NCBI GenBank assembly: GCA_026874595.1 | Contig: CM049306.1 | Coordinates: 37,466,019-37,530,018 of the forward strand | Length of the DNA: 64,000 bases | Origin: Sipunculus nudus | Lineage: Eukaryota; Annelida; Sipuncula; Golfingiida; Sipunculidae | Direction: 5' to 3' | Shown: piece by piece, positions 26,801 through 40,100 of the stretch | How positions within the stretch are numbered: the first letter of the stretch is position 1 | Layout: each line of letters opens with the position of its first letter | The notes under the pieces: model-generated | Databases searched by the model: none | Told to the model about the DNA's origin: nothing | Seen by the model: only the letters and a program-made list of their open reading frames with translations | Translations under genes and position numbers: made by a program

Positions 26801-29800
26801 GGCATTATCTAATCGTTGAAGCTGCTGCTAAGGTATATATCTCTTTAGAGATAAGTATGCTTTGCAGTCATGTGTAAAATATCTCTTAAAATGTAACTAC
26901 TTGTGTAAGTGATGAAAGGTTTTTTTATTAGCTCAGCTGACTATAAGTCATCTGAGCTATAGTCGTGGTCCATTGTCCGTCGTCCGTCCGTCTGTCCGTC
27001 CGTCCGTCCGTCCGTCCGTCCGTAGATGTGGCACGTTTTGAAACCGTAAGACCTAGGAATCCAAAATTCAGCATAATGTTAGATATCCCCAAGATCTCCT
27101 ACCAAACCGAAAACTGGGTCTTTGCGACTTCGTTCCTTTGAGAAATTAACCAAAAACCTCAATTTTTTATTAAAATCCTATTTTCACACTTCAGGACTGC
27201 CTAATATCAAAACCACTCATCTGTTTTTCCTCATATTTACCATAAATAATCCTCTATATAGTTCCTATGTACATGCCCGAAATTGGGTCTGTATTATATA
27301 ATTTAAAAAAGTTATGGGCCCAAACATAATGCATTTTGTAAATAATCAGGAAAAAAATTTGATCACTTAACACAAAACTTGTTAAAGCTAAGCACTTTTT
27401 TTCCAGTAATATAACTTTAATTAATCAAAATTAAATTGTATACCCAAAATTTGATCAAAATCTTTTAAATTTTTTAAAATATTAGCAAAAATAAAAAATT
27501 GGTACCTTAAACTTTGCCCAACTTTGACGATGGCACGTTTTTTTCCTGTAACTGCTGTGGATTTAATTTTCAAAGCATGTTTTTGTTAGCATTTCAACTG
27601 TTAACATTTAAAATTTGAAACCAGTTGATCAAAAACTGTAGATTTTATTCAAGTTTTCAAGCACCATGCCACATATTGTTTACATCAACCTAGTGTTATG
27701 CAGTTTGCTAGAGCTCAGCTCCCCAGCTTCAGCTCTAAGTTCCTTAAATTAGGCATACAGTAAGATGTCTCCAAAATCCCCTACCATGCCAAGAATTTGG
27801 TCACCAGAACTTAATTCCTTCGAGATATTAATGAAAAACTTCATTTTTTCATTAAAAACCCTTTGTTACACTTCAGGACTGCCTAGTATCAAAACCACTG
27901 ATCTGACTTTGATCATATATAATATACATATTTTTCTATACATTCGCTATGCACATGCCAGAAATGATGTCAGTATTGCGTAATTATTTTAAGTTATGTG
28001 CACAAACAAAATTGACTTTGTAAAAAATCAGGAAAAATATTTACTCAGATTACATGAAAATTATTGAAGCTAGAGAATTTTTTTCAAGTATATAACTTTG
28101 TTTAATTAAGATTCAATTGTATACCCAAAATTAGATCTGTATTTTGTAAATTTTATAAGGTATTAGCATAAACATAAAATCAATACCTGAAATTTTACCC
28201 AAATTTGACCATGGCAAATTTTTTTCCTGTGAGTACTGTTGATTTAATTTTCTCAGAATGTAAACATAAGTATTTAATGTGTTTAAATCTGAAATTTGAA
28301 ACTAAAAGGTTGAAAATTAGGCTAGTCATTAAATTTTATCTTGAGGCTCTATTGTAGTCACTTGCTTTGTTCCAGATGCAGGTAGGCCACTCCAGGTCAC
28401 TGGAAGTCAGCTATGCCAGGGTTCCTGATTTGTTTCAGTCACTGGGGGAGATCCCCTGCTGTGACAGGTGTACAAGTGTTCTCATATCACACCCCCTCCC
28501 CCCCCCCCCCCCCATGAATATATAAATATACATTTGTATGCATGATGTGGTGTTACATGACAAGATTGAGATTTATGATGATGCAATTTAGAATTATGAA
28601 TCAACGTTTATATTCAGAAATATATGTTATATTGGAAATGTATACAAATTAAACTTAAAATAAAAAAATGAGGATCTAATACAAACATGTGTTCATTATT
28701 TTCGAGCCTCAGCAGAATTGGAGATCAGGCTTTGTTTGCCCTGAATGTTTATGCAAAAGTGTTGTTAATCCCATCTCTTCCCCCCCCCCCCCCCCCCCTT
28801 AGCACCTTAGCACCTCACCGTCACCTGTGCATTGGGACATAAGTTATTATTGCAAATGTGTACAATTTTTTCAATTTGAAAGATAATTGGATTAGAAAAC
28901 ATTAAGATGTAATATTGAAACATATTCTTGCCCAAGAAGAATGGAACATAAAGTGATCAGCTCTTGTCTGTCCATCATCTCTCAATTATCATTAAATATA
29001 TATACTAATTATGAAATTTTTCCTTTAAGCACTGTTGAAATAACTTTCATATGCTGTATGTGTATGGATTTAAGCCATTAAAGTCTGAAATTTGAAAGCA
29101 ATTTATGTATTCAGATGTGTAATATTGCAGATGAAAAACTTTAAAATATTAAAATATTAAAATATATTATCAGCTTTGTTTGTCTAACAGTCTGTCTGTC
29201 CTTTTTTTAATATTATGTAATTGTGAATGAACTATTTAATCCTGTACGTATTGTTGAATTAAGTGGAAATCCTATATGTATATACACTATGTTAATACAG
29301 AGATGTTGTAACTCCCATCATTCCAGCCCCCCTACCCCCCCCCCCCCCCCACCTACAGGTCCTTGCATCTGTGGACTGGAGACATCAGTTATATTTCAAC
29401 TGTATACATTTTATAAAATAAAAATACATATATTTAATAATATATATTATGTAAAATAGATCAAATTGAGCAAATGTGTAAACTACTGAACTGTCAACAA
29501 ATTATCAAAAAGCCAGCCAATGATCATGGTAATAATATACATCTTATGTTCACAAACTGCTCACATGCTTCAATTTTGACATTAGAGAATGCATGGTTTG
29601 GTCACAAAATATTATTTGCAACAATTTCTCACTCATCAATACAAACCAATCATGTCAACCAGCCATGGCATATATTACCTTTTCCTCTTAGACTTGATCT
29701 CCATTATTATTTTAGATTTTTACTTTCAAGGTCAACTTCAGCTGAGCACAGTGACCCATATTTATAGCACCATGTCTTGAATGTTTACATCAAGTCATTG

Positions 29801-32800
29801 GTTAACAGTGTTCCAGGCTGTTACATAACACCTTCACTCCTTGCCTACTGCTTCTGTGAGTGTCTGGGTCAGGCTGGGTCAGGCAGTAATTACCAGAGAG
29901 CCTTTCTCCTCTCTCTCTTTCCCTTTCTCTCTTTCTAGCTCTCTTTTTCTCTCTCTCTTTCTCTCTCTCTCACCCCTATGCCTCCCTTCCTCCCTCCACC
30001 CCATTCTGTTGACAGGTACTATAAACCTAATTTATTAGATATATATGTTGATGCAATTAAGAAATGTGAATCAACTGAAATATTCACATATATATGTTAT
30101 ACTCTAAATGTATAGTTACATTTTCAAACCTGGAAAAAAATGATGTTATAAAAAAAGGAATTTATGTAAAAATTTTTCATAATTTCCTGGCTCAGAAGAA
30201 TGGGAATTAAAATTATTTGCTTTGTTTCTCTAGCTTTCTTGCCTGTTTTAAATATTTAATCATTATGAATAAACTTTTTTTTCCTGTAAGCTCTGATTAA
30301 TTAAATTTCATATCCTGTACGTATATGCAAGGGTATTGTAACTCCCACCATCCCCTTCCCCCACCCCACTAAGTCCTTGCTCCTTCGCACTGTCAACAAT
30401 AGTGCTATTGCTATAGCATAAAATTTAATAATTTGAAGAAAATATATACAGAGAGACAGAGGCGTTGTAACTCCCATCGTAACCCCCCCCCCATCAAGTC
30501 CAACCGCCTGTGGAGTGGGGATTTTATAGCAACTGTATACATATCATAAAATAGAAAAAAAAGTTTAATTAAAGTTTAAATTTAAAAAATTGGATCTCAT
30601 TAGACAAATGTGTAAAATGTTGAACTGTCAACAGCCTGTCAAAAAGGTATCCAATGAAAACGCAAGGTCAGATCTTAAAATATTATTTGCAACAATTTCT
30701 TCAATCATATCAACCAACCATAGCCTAGATTACCTCTTTCTCTCAGACTTTAGTTACATTTCATAATATTTTAGATTTTAACCGTCCAGGTGTTTAAGTA
30801 CTGTTGAATGCTCCCTCCCTCTCACTCTATCTCCTTTTCTCTCTACATCCAACCCTCCTTGCTGCCCACACTGTTTCCTTCTCCGAACCCCATCCCAATG
30901 TCAGCCTCAGTAAACGAGAACAAGTTGAATCAGATGTATTCATATTTTTATATATTGTATAACTGTTTGTTACCTATGTACGTGCCAGAAATTAAGTCGA
31001 TATTGTGTAATATGTAGACGTGGTGGGCATCAATATAATGTACCTTGTCAAGACCTAAGAGATATCATGTCATACAGTCACAATTCATAAATCCACTCTT
31101 CAGCATAGTTAATAATAACATTATATATGTCAAATTGAAATCTTGCGGACTTCCATACACTATAGATCCTTCAACAAATAGCCTTATCATCATTCTACCA
31201 CTGCTTAGTGTTCTGTCATTGCATTCATATTTGCTCAAATATATTGCTATTTTCAACAGCTCCCAAATAAATAAAAAATAAACCACTATATTTACTCCAT
31301 ATTAATCCATCAGTCAGGTAATTTCATACATGATTTACTCACATATGACATTATATTCCTTTATAATAGCCTATTAGGTCCATGATATTCATAAGGTTTG
31401 TCGATTAAATATAGTATCACAATGGTGATACATTAATAGTTCAATCATGATCAGCTGAGCGCCGTGACCCATAGGTCCCTTGTTTTCCATTTATTTTGGT
31501 TGCAGAGTGTGTTCCTATAGTCTTTTCTGTAATTCTTTCAGGGTCGCTACAAGAGAATAGATAGGTTTCAACAGGACATGTTTGAGGTGTTTGAATATGC
31601 AAGAAGAGTTTCTCGCACAGATTCACAGGTGAGTAAATGCAAAAGATACATAAATAGAAACTTGATTTAACATTAGTTTAAATGTTAAGTTCAAAATATG
31701 TATATCATCAGAAAGAACACTGTACCAGGTGTAAAATTACCTTATAGGGTCTAATATGAATTTTTAAAACTTTGGACTGATTTTCCATATGAGGTATACA
31801 GCCTTTAAGCATAATGACATCACATGTCATGTGTCACTTTGTGAAAGGTTGCCACCAGTATGTTGTGAGCGTGCAGCCTGCCATGGGTGTTGATTTTGCA
31901 GACATATAATCTAGAGCAGTAACATAATGCGGTGCAGGAATTGTTCTTCAAAAAACTTTACATTTTGTTACTGCAGCTGTATGAAGATTCAGTTGAGCTT
32001 CAGCTGTACTTCATCAAGATGAGAGATGAACTGTGCAGAAATGGGGAACATGTCTTGACACCAGCCCTCAGCTACACTGATCGCCACCTCACAGCGGCAG
32101 TGGAGATGGAGCGTAAAGAAAAACTCCCTCGGGAACAGAAAGAGGATGAAGAGAAGAAGAAACTGCAAGGAGAGACAGACAAAGTGAAAGAGGTATATAA
32201 AGAATCACGTGGTCATGTAAAAGTTGCTCAAGGTCAAGCAAACATATTCCAAATCTCATTATATTATCATATAACAAAATTGCCCATGAAAAAAAATATT
32301 AATTTATTTTACAAATTTTACATAAATGGAACCAAATTCCTAGAGGGAAAACATTTTCCTATTTAACATTGAGACTTAGCCTTGAGACTTATACCCTTTG
32401 CTCCACGTGAGGTTTCTGTCCTTGCTGAGCTCACCACTGTTAGCCAGAAACTTTCAGGGAAGAATAAAAACAACATTTATTGCTAGATTTAAATCATTTC
32501 TAAATTTTGCCTGTGACATCACACTTTGCACTGGCCAATCACATAAGAGCCCAGTCTCTGTTCTGGATAAATCCTCCATGCAGACAACAGGACCACATAC
32601 TATTAGGTTTACCTATTCTCAAACAAAATCTGTGTTTGTTTTTATTGCTTGCCGGAAATCTTCGATTTCGGCAAGCATGTTGGTCAGTTGCGTATGTCTG
32701 TTTGTCTCTTTGTTTGTTTGTTGCTTGCCGGAAATCTTCGATTTCGGCAAGCATGTTCGTCAGTTGCGTATGTCTGTTTGTCTTTTTGTTTGTTTGTTTG

Positions 32801-32854
32801 TTTGTTGCTTGCCGGAAATCTTCGATTTCCGCAAGCATATTGGTCAGTTGCGTA

Positions 32855-32893
<39 letters not shown>

Positions 32894-34136
32894 TTGTTTG
32901 TTTGTCACCACTCTCCTGGCCACAATTTTGCCACAATAACCTTGAAACTTACAGGGATGTTCGAAAACGTAATTTCTAGGTGCCCTATTGTTTTTGGTCA
33001 ACATTGCTCCAAGGTCAAGGGTCAAGGTCACGACAGGTATGGTTAACGCTTTTTGCACTATAACTTTGCCATAAATAGGCTTATCCACTTCTGCAATAGC
33101 TCTTTTTTTTTGTCATCACCTGGCCTTTCTTTTGACATGTAGCTTACTTAAATTTGCCGTTACCATGGTTACATTTGTTGGGCAAAAATCATGGAAATTG
33201 GAAATAACACGACCATTTTTTGTAACTTTGTCAATTTTTAAGCTACAGACGTCTGGTTTTGGTCATTATGTACCTTATAGGCAGCTTGACATGATAAAAC
33301 TGAAAGTCTCGCCAAATCTCGCACCATTTCTCGTCAAACGAGAGTCTTCGAGATTTCATTAAATATGACCTACAGGTTGCATTTTTTTAACAATGGCTTT
33401 GAAATTGATATATTTTGTGTTATTTATAAATATCTCGAAATCAGTTTTTCATTTTTTGAAAATAGCCACCAGGGGGCGTGGTACATGAAACACTGTAACA
33501 TGTCATTTTTCTGCAATATCTCAAAAAATAATAAACGTGACACCATTTTTTTTGGTCGTATCTGAAACTAGGAACATTGGCTTATCTCTTCGCACATGTT
33601 GCTTTGTGCTGCCGTTACCATGGTTACCAAATTTTGGGGTAAAACTTGACAATCTGAAAATTCGGAGTTTTCCAGCTTCCATCTCTGTTGATATTTGCGA
33701 TAGAAAGGTCTGGTTTTTGGCGTTAGACAGCATCCCTCTAGTTCTAAGCCGTTCAATCGCAAGTCTCGTCATATCTCGCACCGTTTCTCGTGAAACGAGA
33801 ACACGTGACCATTCAAAGAAATGCCTATAATTCTGTCATTTTTCACGCTACAGACACATGGTTTGCAGCGCTGGATAGCGGCTGACACTCGCAGTCACAT
33901 TCAGGGGTCACATTGTTAGTCTCGTCAAATCTCGCGCCGTTTTTCGCCATACCACGAAGACACTCGCCGTCGCCGCAAGTGGCGGCAGGGTCCTTACGGT
34001 GGGCGGCCGGCGTGTGCAGCGGTCCGTGACGGCCTCTCCGGGCCCCATCTATGATCATACATGTTGGAGGCACAGTCCATACTTTATTGCTTGCCGGAAA
34101 TCTTCGATTTCCGCAAGCATATTGGTCAGTTGCGTA

Positions 34137-34175
<39 letters not shown>

Positions 34176-37100
34176 TTGTTTGTTTGTCACCACTCTCCTG
34201 GCCACAATTTTGCCACAATAACCTTGAAACTTACAGGGATGTTCGAAAACGTAATTTCTAGGTGCCCTATTGTTTTTGGTCAACATTGCTCCAAGGTCAA
34301 GGGTCAAGGTCACGACAGGTATGGTTAACGCTTTTTGCACTATAACTTTGCCATAAATAGGCTTATCCACTTCTGCAATAGCTCTTTTTTTTTGTCATCA
34401 CCTGGCCTTTCTTTTGACATGTAGCTTACTTAAATTTGCCGTTACCATGGTTACATTTGTTGGGCAAAAATCATGGAAATTGGAAATAACACGACCATTT
34501 TTTGTAACTTTGTCAATTTTTAAGCTACAGACGTCTGGTTTTGGTCATTATGTACCTTATAGGCAGCTTGACATGATAAAACTGAAAGTCTCGCCAAATC
34601 TCGCACCATTTCTCGTCAAACGAGAGTCTTCGAGATTTCATTAAATATGACCTACAGGTTGCATTTTTTTAACAATGGCTTTGAAATTGATATATTTTGT
34701 GTTATTTATAAATATCTCGAAATCAGTTTTTCATTTTTTGGAAATAGCCACCAGGGGGCGTGGTACATGAAACACTGTAACATGTCATTTTTCTGCAATA
34801 TCTCAAAAAATAATAAACGTGACACCATTTTTTTTGGTCGTATCTGAAACTAGGAACATTGGCTTATCTCTTCGCACATGTTGCTTTGTGCTGCCGTTAC
34901 CATGGTTACCAAATTTTGGGGTAAAACTTGACAATCTGAAAATTCGGAGTTTTCCAGCTTCCATCTCTGTTGATATTTGCGATAGAAAGGTCTGGTTTTT
35001 GGCGTTAGACAGCATCCCTCTAGTTCTAAGCCGTTCAATCGCAAGTCTCGTCATATCTCGCACCGTTTCTCGTGAAACGAGAACACGTGACCATTCAAAG
35101 AAATGCCTATAATTCTGTCATTTTTCACGCTACAGACACATGGTTTGCAGCGCTGGATAGCGGCTGACACTCGCAGTCACATTCAGGGGTCACATTGTTA
35201 GTCTCGTCAAATCTCGCGCCGTTTTTCGCCATACCACGACGACACTCGCCGTCGCCGCAAGTGGCGGCAGGGTCCTTACGGTGGGCGGCCGGCGTGTGCA
35301 GCGGTCCGTGACGGCCTCTCCGGGCCCCATCTATGATCATACATGTTGGAGGCACAGTCCATACTTTATTGCTTGCCGGAAATCTTCGATTTTCGAAAGC
35401 AGGTTGGTCACCCGTGTATGTTTGTTCCTTCATCTTATGTATTATACTAATATCTCAAAACTTATTTTCATTTTCCCGATATGGCTGCTAGGGGGCGCTG
35501 CACTTGACCCGTCCAAACAAATCATTTTTTGAACATATTTCCGTAAGAGTAAACCTATATTACACAAACTATAGCTTATTTTTTCTTTCTCTTGGTCTTC
35601 TTCAAAACATGGTCAAGTCATCTGGTCTCCATCTTGTGTCACTTTATCACTATGTCTGTCTGTTTGTCATTTACCCTCAAATTCGCCTGCTTGCTAGTTT
35701 TTGCACTTAAGATATAGTAATCAACAAGTCAGATATGTGGACGAATCCTTTTGAAACTATTACATCTTATGTCATACACTAATATCACGAAACGCATTTG
35801 TCGTCTTCAGGATATGTCCACTAGAGGGCGCTGCAGTCGAACATCCCCAGTATATCATTATTTGGCCATATCTCCAAAATTATAAGCCTCAATTACATAA
35901 AGTATAGCTTATTTTCTTCCTCTGAGTCTTCTCCATAACCTGGTTAAGTCATCTTGTCTCCATCTTGTGTCCCTTTGTAAGTTTGTCTGTTTGTTTGTCA
36001 GTTGTCCTCAAATTCGCCGGCTTGTTGGTTTCTTGAGTCTCACTGATAGCATTCTACAGGCCACCGTTTTGAAAGGATCATTTTTAGCTCAACTGACTTT
36101 CAGTCATGCTGGGCTATAGCGAGGTGTCTTTGTCCATCGTCCTTCCATCTGTCTATCCTGCTGACCGGCCGTCCGTCTGTTAGCAGGGCACAAATCGTAA
36201 CTGTACGGGCTACGGTCATGGACCCTATGTAGTCTTAGAGGTTCTAAAATGATCTCCTTGCAAACCTGAAATTAGGTCACTGACCTATATTCTCGAAGTT
36301 ACAGGGTGTGTATGCACCCCCCAGAAATAATTCTTTTAGCTAAAATTTTCATCCAAAACCTTCCATCTTTCACATACAGCTCATCTACCAACAGGGGAAG
36401 AACCATAATTATTTTGAAGTCAACAGGTCAAAGGTCAAGGTCACAGGAGCTATTTTTTTTAATGCCTGTGGATGCATTTTAAGCCAAATCTTTCATCCCA
36501 ATTCTTTGATCTTTTACATATATTTCACCTACTAAGAGGGAGAAAAATCCTATAGATTTTTTAGTCACAAGGTCAAAGATCAGGGTCACAGGATTCAATT
36601 TTTTAAAAGGTTGTGAAAACATTTCAAGCTAGACATTTCATTCCAAACTTTCCAGCACTGATATCGCTTCTCTGCCAACAGGGGAAAAGACCTGTTAATT
36701 TTGAGGTCAAAGGTGAAGTTCACTGCACCCATTTTTTGGGTGGAGTCATTTTCAGGAAACTTTTCAATCTATACCTTCCATTTGTCATATATGGCTTACC
36801 TACCAATAGGGGAAGAAGCCTATCGATATCGAGTTCAAAAGGTCAAAGGTCAAGGACACAACACTTAATTATTCTAAATGGTTGTGAACATTTTGCAAGT
36901 GAAACTGTTCAAACCAAACCTTAAGTCTTTCACATATGCCACATCTATGCATCACTCAATTTGATTCATACTTCATATTTATAAGCACCCGTTTCTCAAT
37001 AATTCTTGCATGGATTTCCTTGATTTTTGCTATATATTTTGATCTTATATTTGCCCTTTGTGGTGTTCCTTTTGAGACTGACAGGTATCAAGCAAGCTAT

Positions 37101-40100
37101 GGGAATAGTTACTGATAGCTTAACAATCATACATTTTTCTCAGACCATCCAGTCACTGTGTTTTAACCAGACATAGGTGATATATATTTCTGTTGTCGTA
37201 GAAAATTTCAACATATTGGCAAATTGGTTCTTCAAAATGTGACTGGAAGTTGTGAATCTCAGTCCATGATGTGGCAGGTCAAGCTTGGCAGCTGAGCGTC
37301 ATGACCAATGGCTCACTTGTTAAACTAATACATCTTATATCTTACAGTAATATCTCGAAACAGATTATTCATTTTCCGGATATTGTCAATAGGTGGCGCT
37401 GCACTCGCCCCTCCCCTATATATATATATTTGCCCATATCTACAAAACTATAAACCTCAATTACAAACACTTATTGATTGTCTTCCTTTGAATCTACTCC
37501 ATAATCTGAGTTAGTCATCTGGTCTTATTCTTGTGTCACATTTTCAGTATGTCTGTCTGTTTGTCAGTGATCCTCAATTTCGCCTGCTTGCTAGATCTTG
37601 CGTCTTACACTCAACAATCTCCAGGCCACAGTTTTCCAGGAATCCTTTTGGAATTGAAACATCTTATTTGTTATATTAATATCTCAAAAGAAATTTTTAA
37701 TATTTGGGATATGGCCGCTAGGAGATGCTGCAGTAGAGCCTCCACACCATATCATTTTTGGGCCATATCACCGACATTATATACTCTACCTACTAAAACT
37801 ATAGCTCATTTTGCTTCTCTTTACGTTCCCCACTTTTTTCTGGTATTCTGTTATCTCAGGTGTGTCAGTATATCTGTTTTTTTTTAGCTATGTCTGCTTT
37901 CATGTTCTTTTGTGTAATATATGTCGTTCAACAGGCCAAGCTTTCCAGCAATCGCTTTAAAATTAATTCAATTGATAGAAAACCGACAGTTTGTCATGTT
38001 TGTCCAATCTGTATGTCATTTCGGTCCGGCAAGCTCTCGACCTATGGTCGTCTAGTTTGTTTGTTTGTTTGTTTGTTTGTTTGTTTGTTTGTCACGACTC
38101 TCCAGGTCACACTTTTGCATCAATCAACTTGAAACTTACAGGCTTCATTGACAAACCGATTTCTAGGTGCCCTATTGTTTTTGGTCAACATTGCTCCAAG
38201 GTCAAGGGTCAAGGTCACGACAGGTATGGTTAACGGTTTTTGCACTATAACTTCGCCATAAATAGGCTTATCCACTTCTGCAATAGCTCATTTTTTTCGT
38301 CATCACCTGGCCTTTCTTTTGACATGTAGCTTACTTAAATTTGCCGTTACCATGGTTACATTTTTTGGGCAAAAATCACGGAAATTGGAAATAACACGAC
38401 CATTTTTTGTAACTTTGTCAGTTTTTAAGCTAGGCAGATCTAGTTTTCGGCATTTTGTTCCACATGACCAGCTTGACACGACAGAACTGAAAGTCACGCC
38501 AAATCTCGCGCCATATCTCGTCAAACGAGAAAAAACGAGACTTCGCGAAAATGCTTATAACTCGGCGACTTTTACAGCTGGACAGGTCTGGTTTTCGGCA
38601 TTTCGTTCCACCAATCAAGCTTGACACGACAGAGCTGCAAGACAGGCCAAATCTCGCACCGTATCTCGTCAAACGAGAAAACACGGGATTTCACGGAAAT
38701 GCTTATAACTGGGCCAGTTTTACAGCTAGACACGTCTGGTTTTCGGCATTTAGTTCCACTAGACCAGCTTGACACGACAGATATGCAAGTGCCGTTACCA
38801 TGGTTACATTTTTTGGGCAAAAATCATGGAAATTGGAAATAACACGACAATTTTTTGTAACTTTGTCAGTTTTTAAGCTAGGCAGATCTAGTTTTCGGCA
38901 TTTTGTTCCACATGACCAGCTTGACACGACAGAACTGAAAGTCACGCCAAATCTCGCGCCATATCTCGTCAAACGAGAAAAAACCAGACTTCGCGGAATT
39001 GCTTATAACTCGGCGACTTTTACAGCTAGACAGGTCTGGTTATCGGCATTTCGTTCCACCAAACAAGCTTGACACGACAGAGCTGCAAGACAGGCCAAAT
39101 CTCGCACCGTATCTCGTCAAACGAGAAAACACGGGATTTCACGGAAATGCTTATAACTGGGCCAGTTTTACAGCTAGACACGTCTGGTTTTCGGCATTTA
39201 GTTCCACTAGACCAGCTTGACACGACAGATATGCAAGTCTGGCAAAATCTCGCGCCATATCTCGTCAAACGAGAAAACACGAAATTTCACGGAAATGCTT
39301 ATAACTCGGCCAGTTTCACAGCTAGACACGTCTGGTTTCCGGCATTTCCTTCCACATGACCAGCTTGACACGATAGATGTGCAAGTCAGGCCGAATGTCG
39401 CACCGTATCTCGTCAAACGAGAAAACATGAGATTTCACGGCATTGGTTATAACTGGGCGAGTGTTACAGATAGACACGTCTGGTTTTCGGCATTTTGTTC
39501 CACTAGACCAGCTTGACACGACAGACATGCATGTCAGGCAAAATCGCGCACCGTATCCCGTCAAACGAGAAAACACGAGATTTCACGGAACTGCAGCTAG
39601 ACAGGTCTAGTTTTCGGCATTTAGTTCCACATGACCCGCTTGACATGACAGAACTCCAAGTCAGGCACAAGCTCGCACCATTTCCCGTCAAACGAGAAAT
39701 CACGAGATTTCATGCAAATGCTTATAACTCAGCGGCTTTTATAGCTAGACAGGTCTAGTTTTCGGCATTTCATATCATTTGGCCAGCTTGACATGACAAA
39801 CCTGAAAACGTCTCACTGCTTCTTGTCAAACGAGATTAACGGGATTTCATGAAAAAAATTTGAACTTGGTCCCTTTTACACTAGAAAGATATGCAGCTGT
39901 TAAAGGGTAGCATGCATAAATAAACATATTATCCGTTTCTGCTGCCCCCACAATGTTGCTCATTCATATGACTGTTTCTACATGCACTCTCTGTCTATCT
40001 GTCTCTATCATTTCCATTTCCGGCAAGCGCGTGACCTCTGGTCATCTTGTTTGTTTGTTTGTTTGTTTGTTTGTCACGACTCTCCAGGTCACACTTTTGC

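Larger units (their letters stand above)
26931..31484 (+). mobile_element. composite AGCTCAGCTGA-family element, possibly one long insertion
   Basis: Head TTAGCTCAGCTGACTATAAG (26933-) with GTCCGTCCGTCCGTCC (about 26976-27023). Tail TCAGCTGAGCGCCGTGACCC then TAGGTCCCTTGTT (31449-31484). Head and tail are partly inverted (AGCTCAGCTGA against TCAGCTGAGC). Whether the 4.5 kb between them is a single element with internal expansion, or nested insertions, cannot be told by eye. Confidence 0.45.
26760..31541. other. intron 20, repeat-filled
   Basis: A 4.8-kb intron that is almost wholly repetitive: an AGCTCAGCTGA-type head (26931), two diverged ~673-bp tandem copies (about 27000-28330), poly-C tracts each in a GTAACTCCCAT-like context, a ~1.13-kb spaced duplication (29460-29770 and 30590-30800), and an AGCTGAGCG...CCCTTGTT tail (31447-31484) 57 bp before exon 21. 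Confidence 0.75.

Noticed and set aside
32398-33088. Overlapping + and - frames rich in VCLFVCLS or KQTNRQTD
   Set aside because: Translations of the TTTG/TGTC microsatellite and hairpin repeats, not genes.
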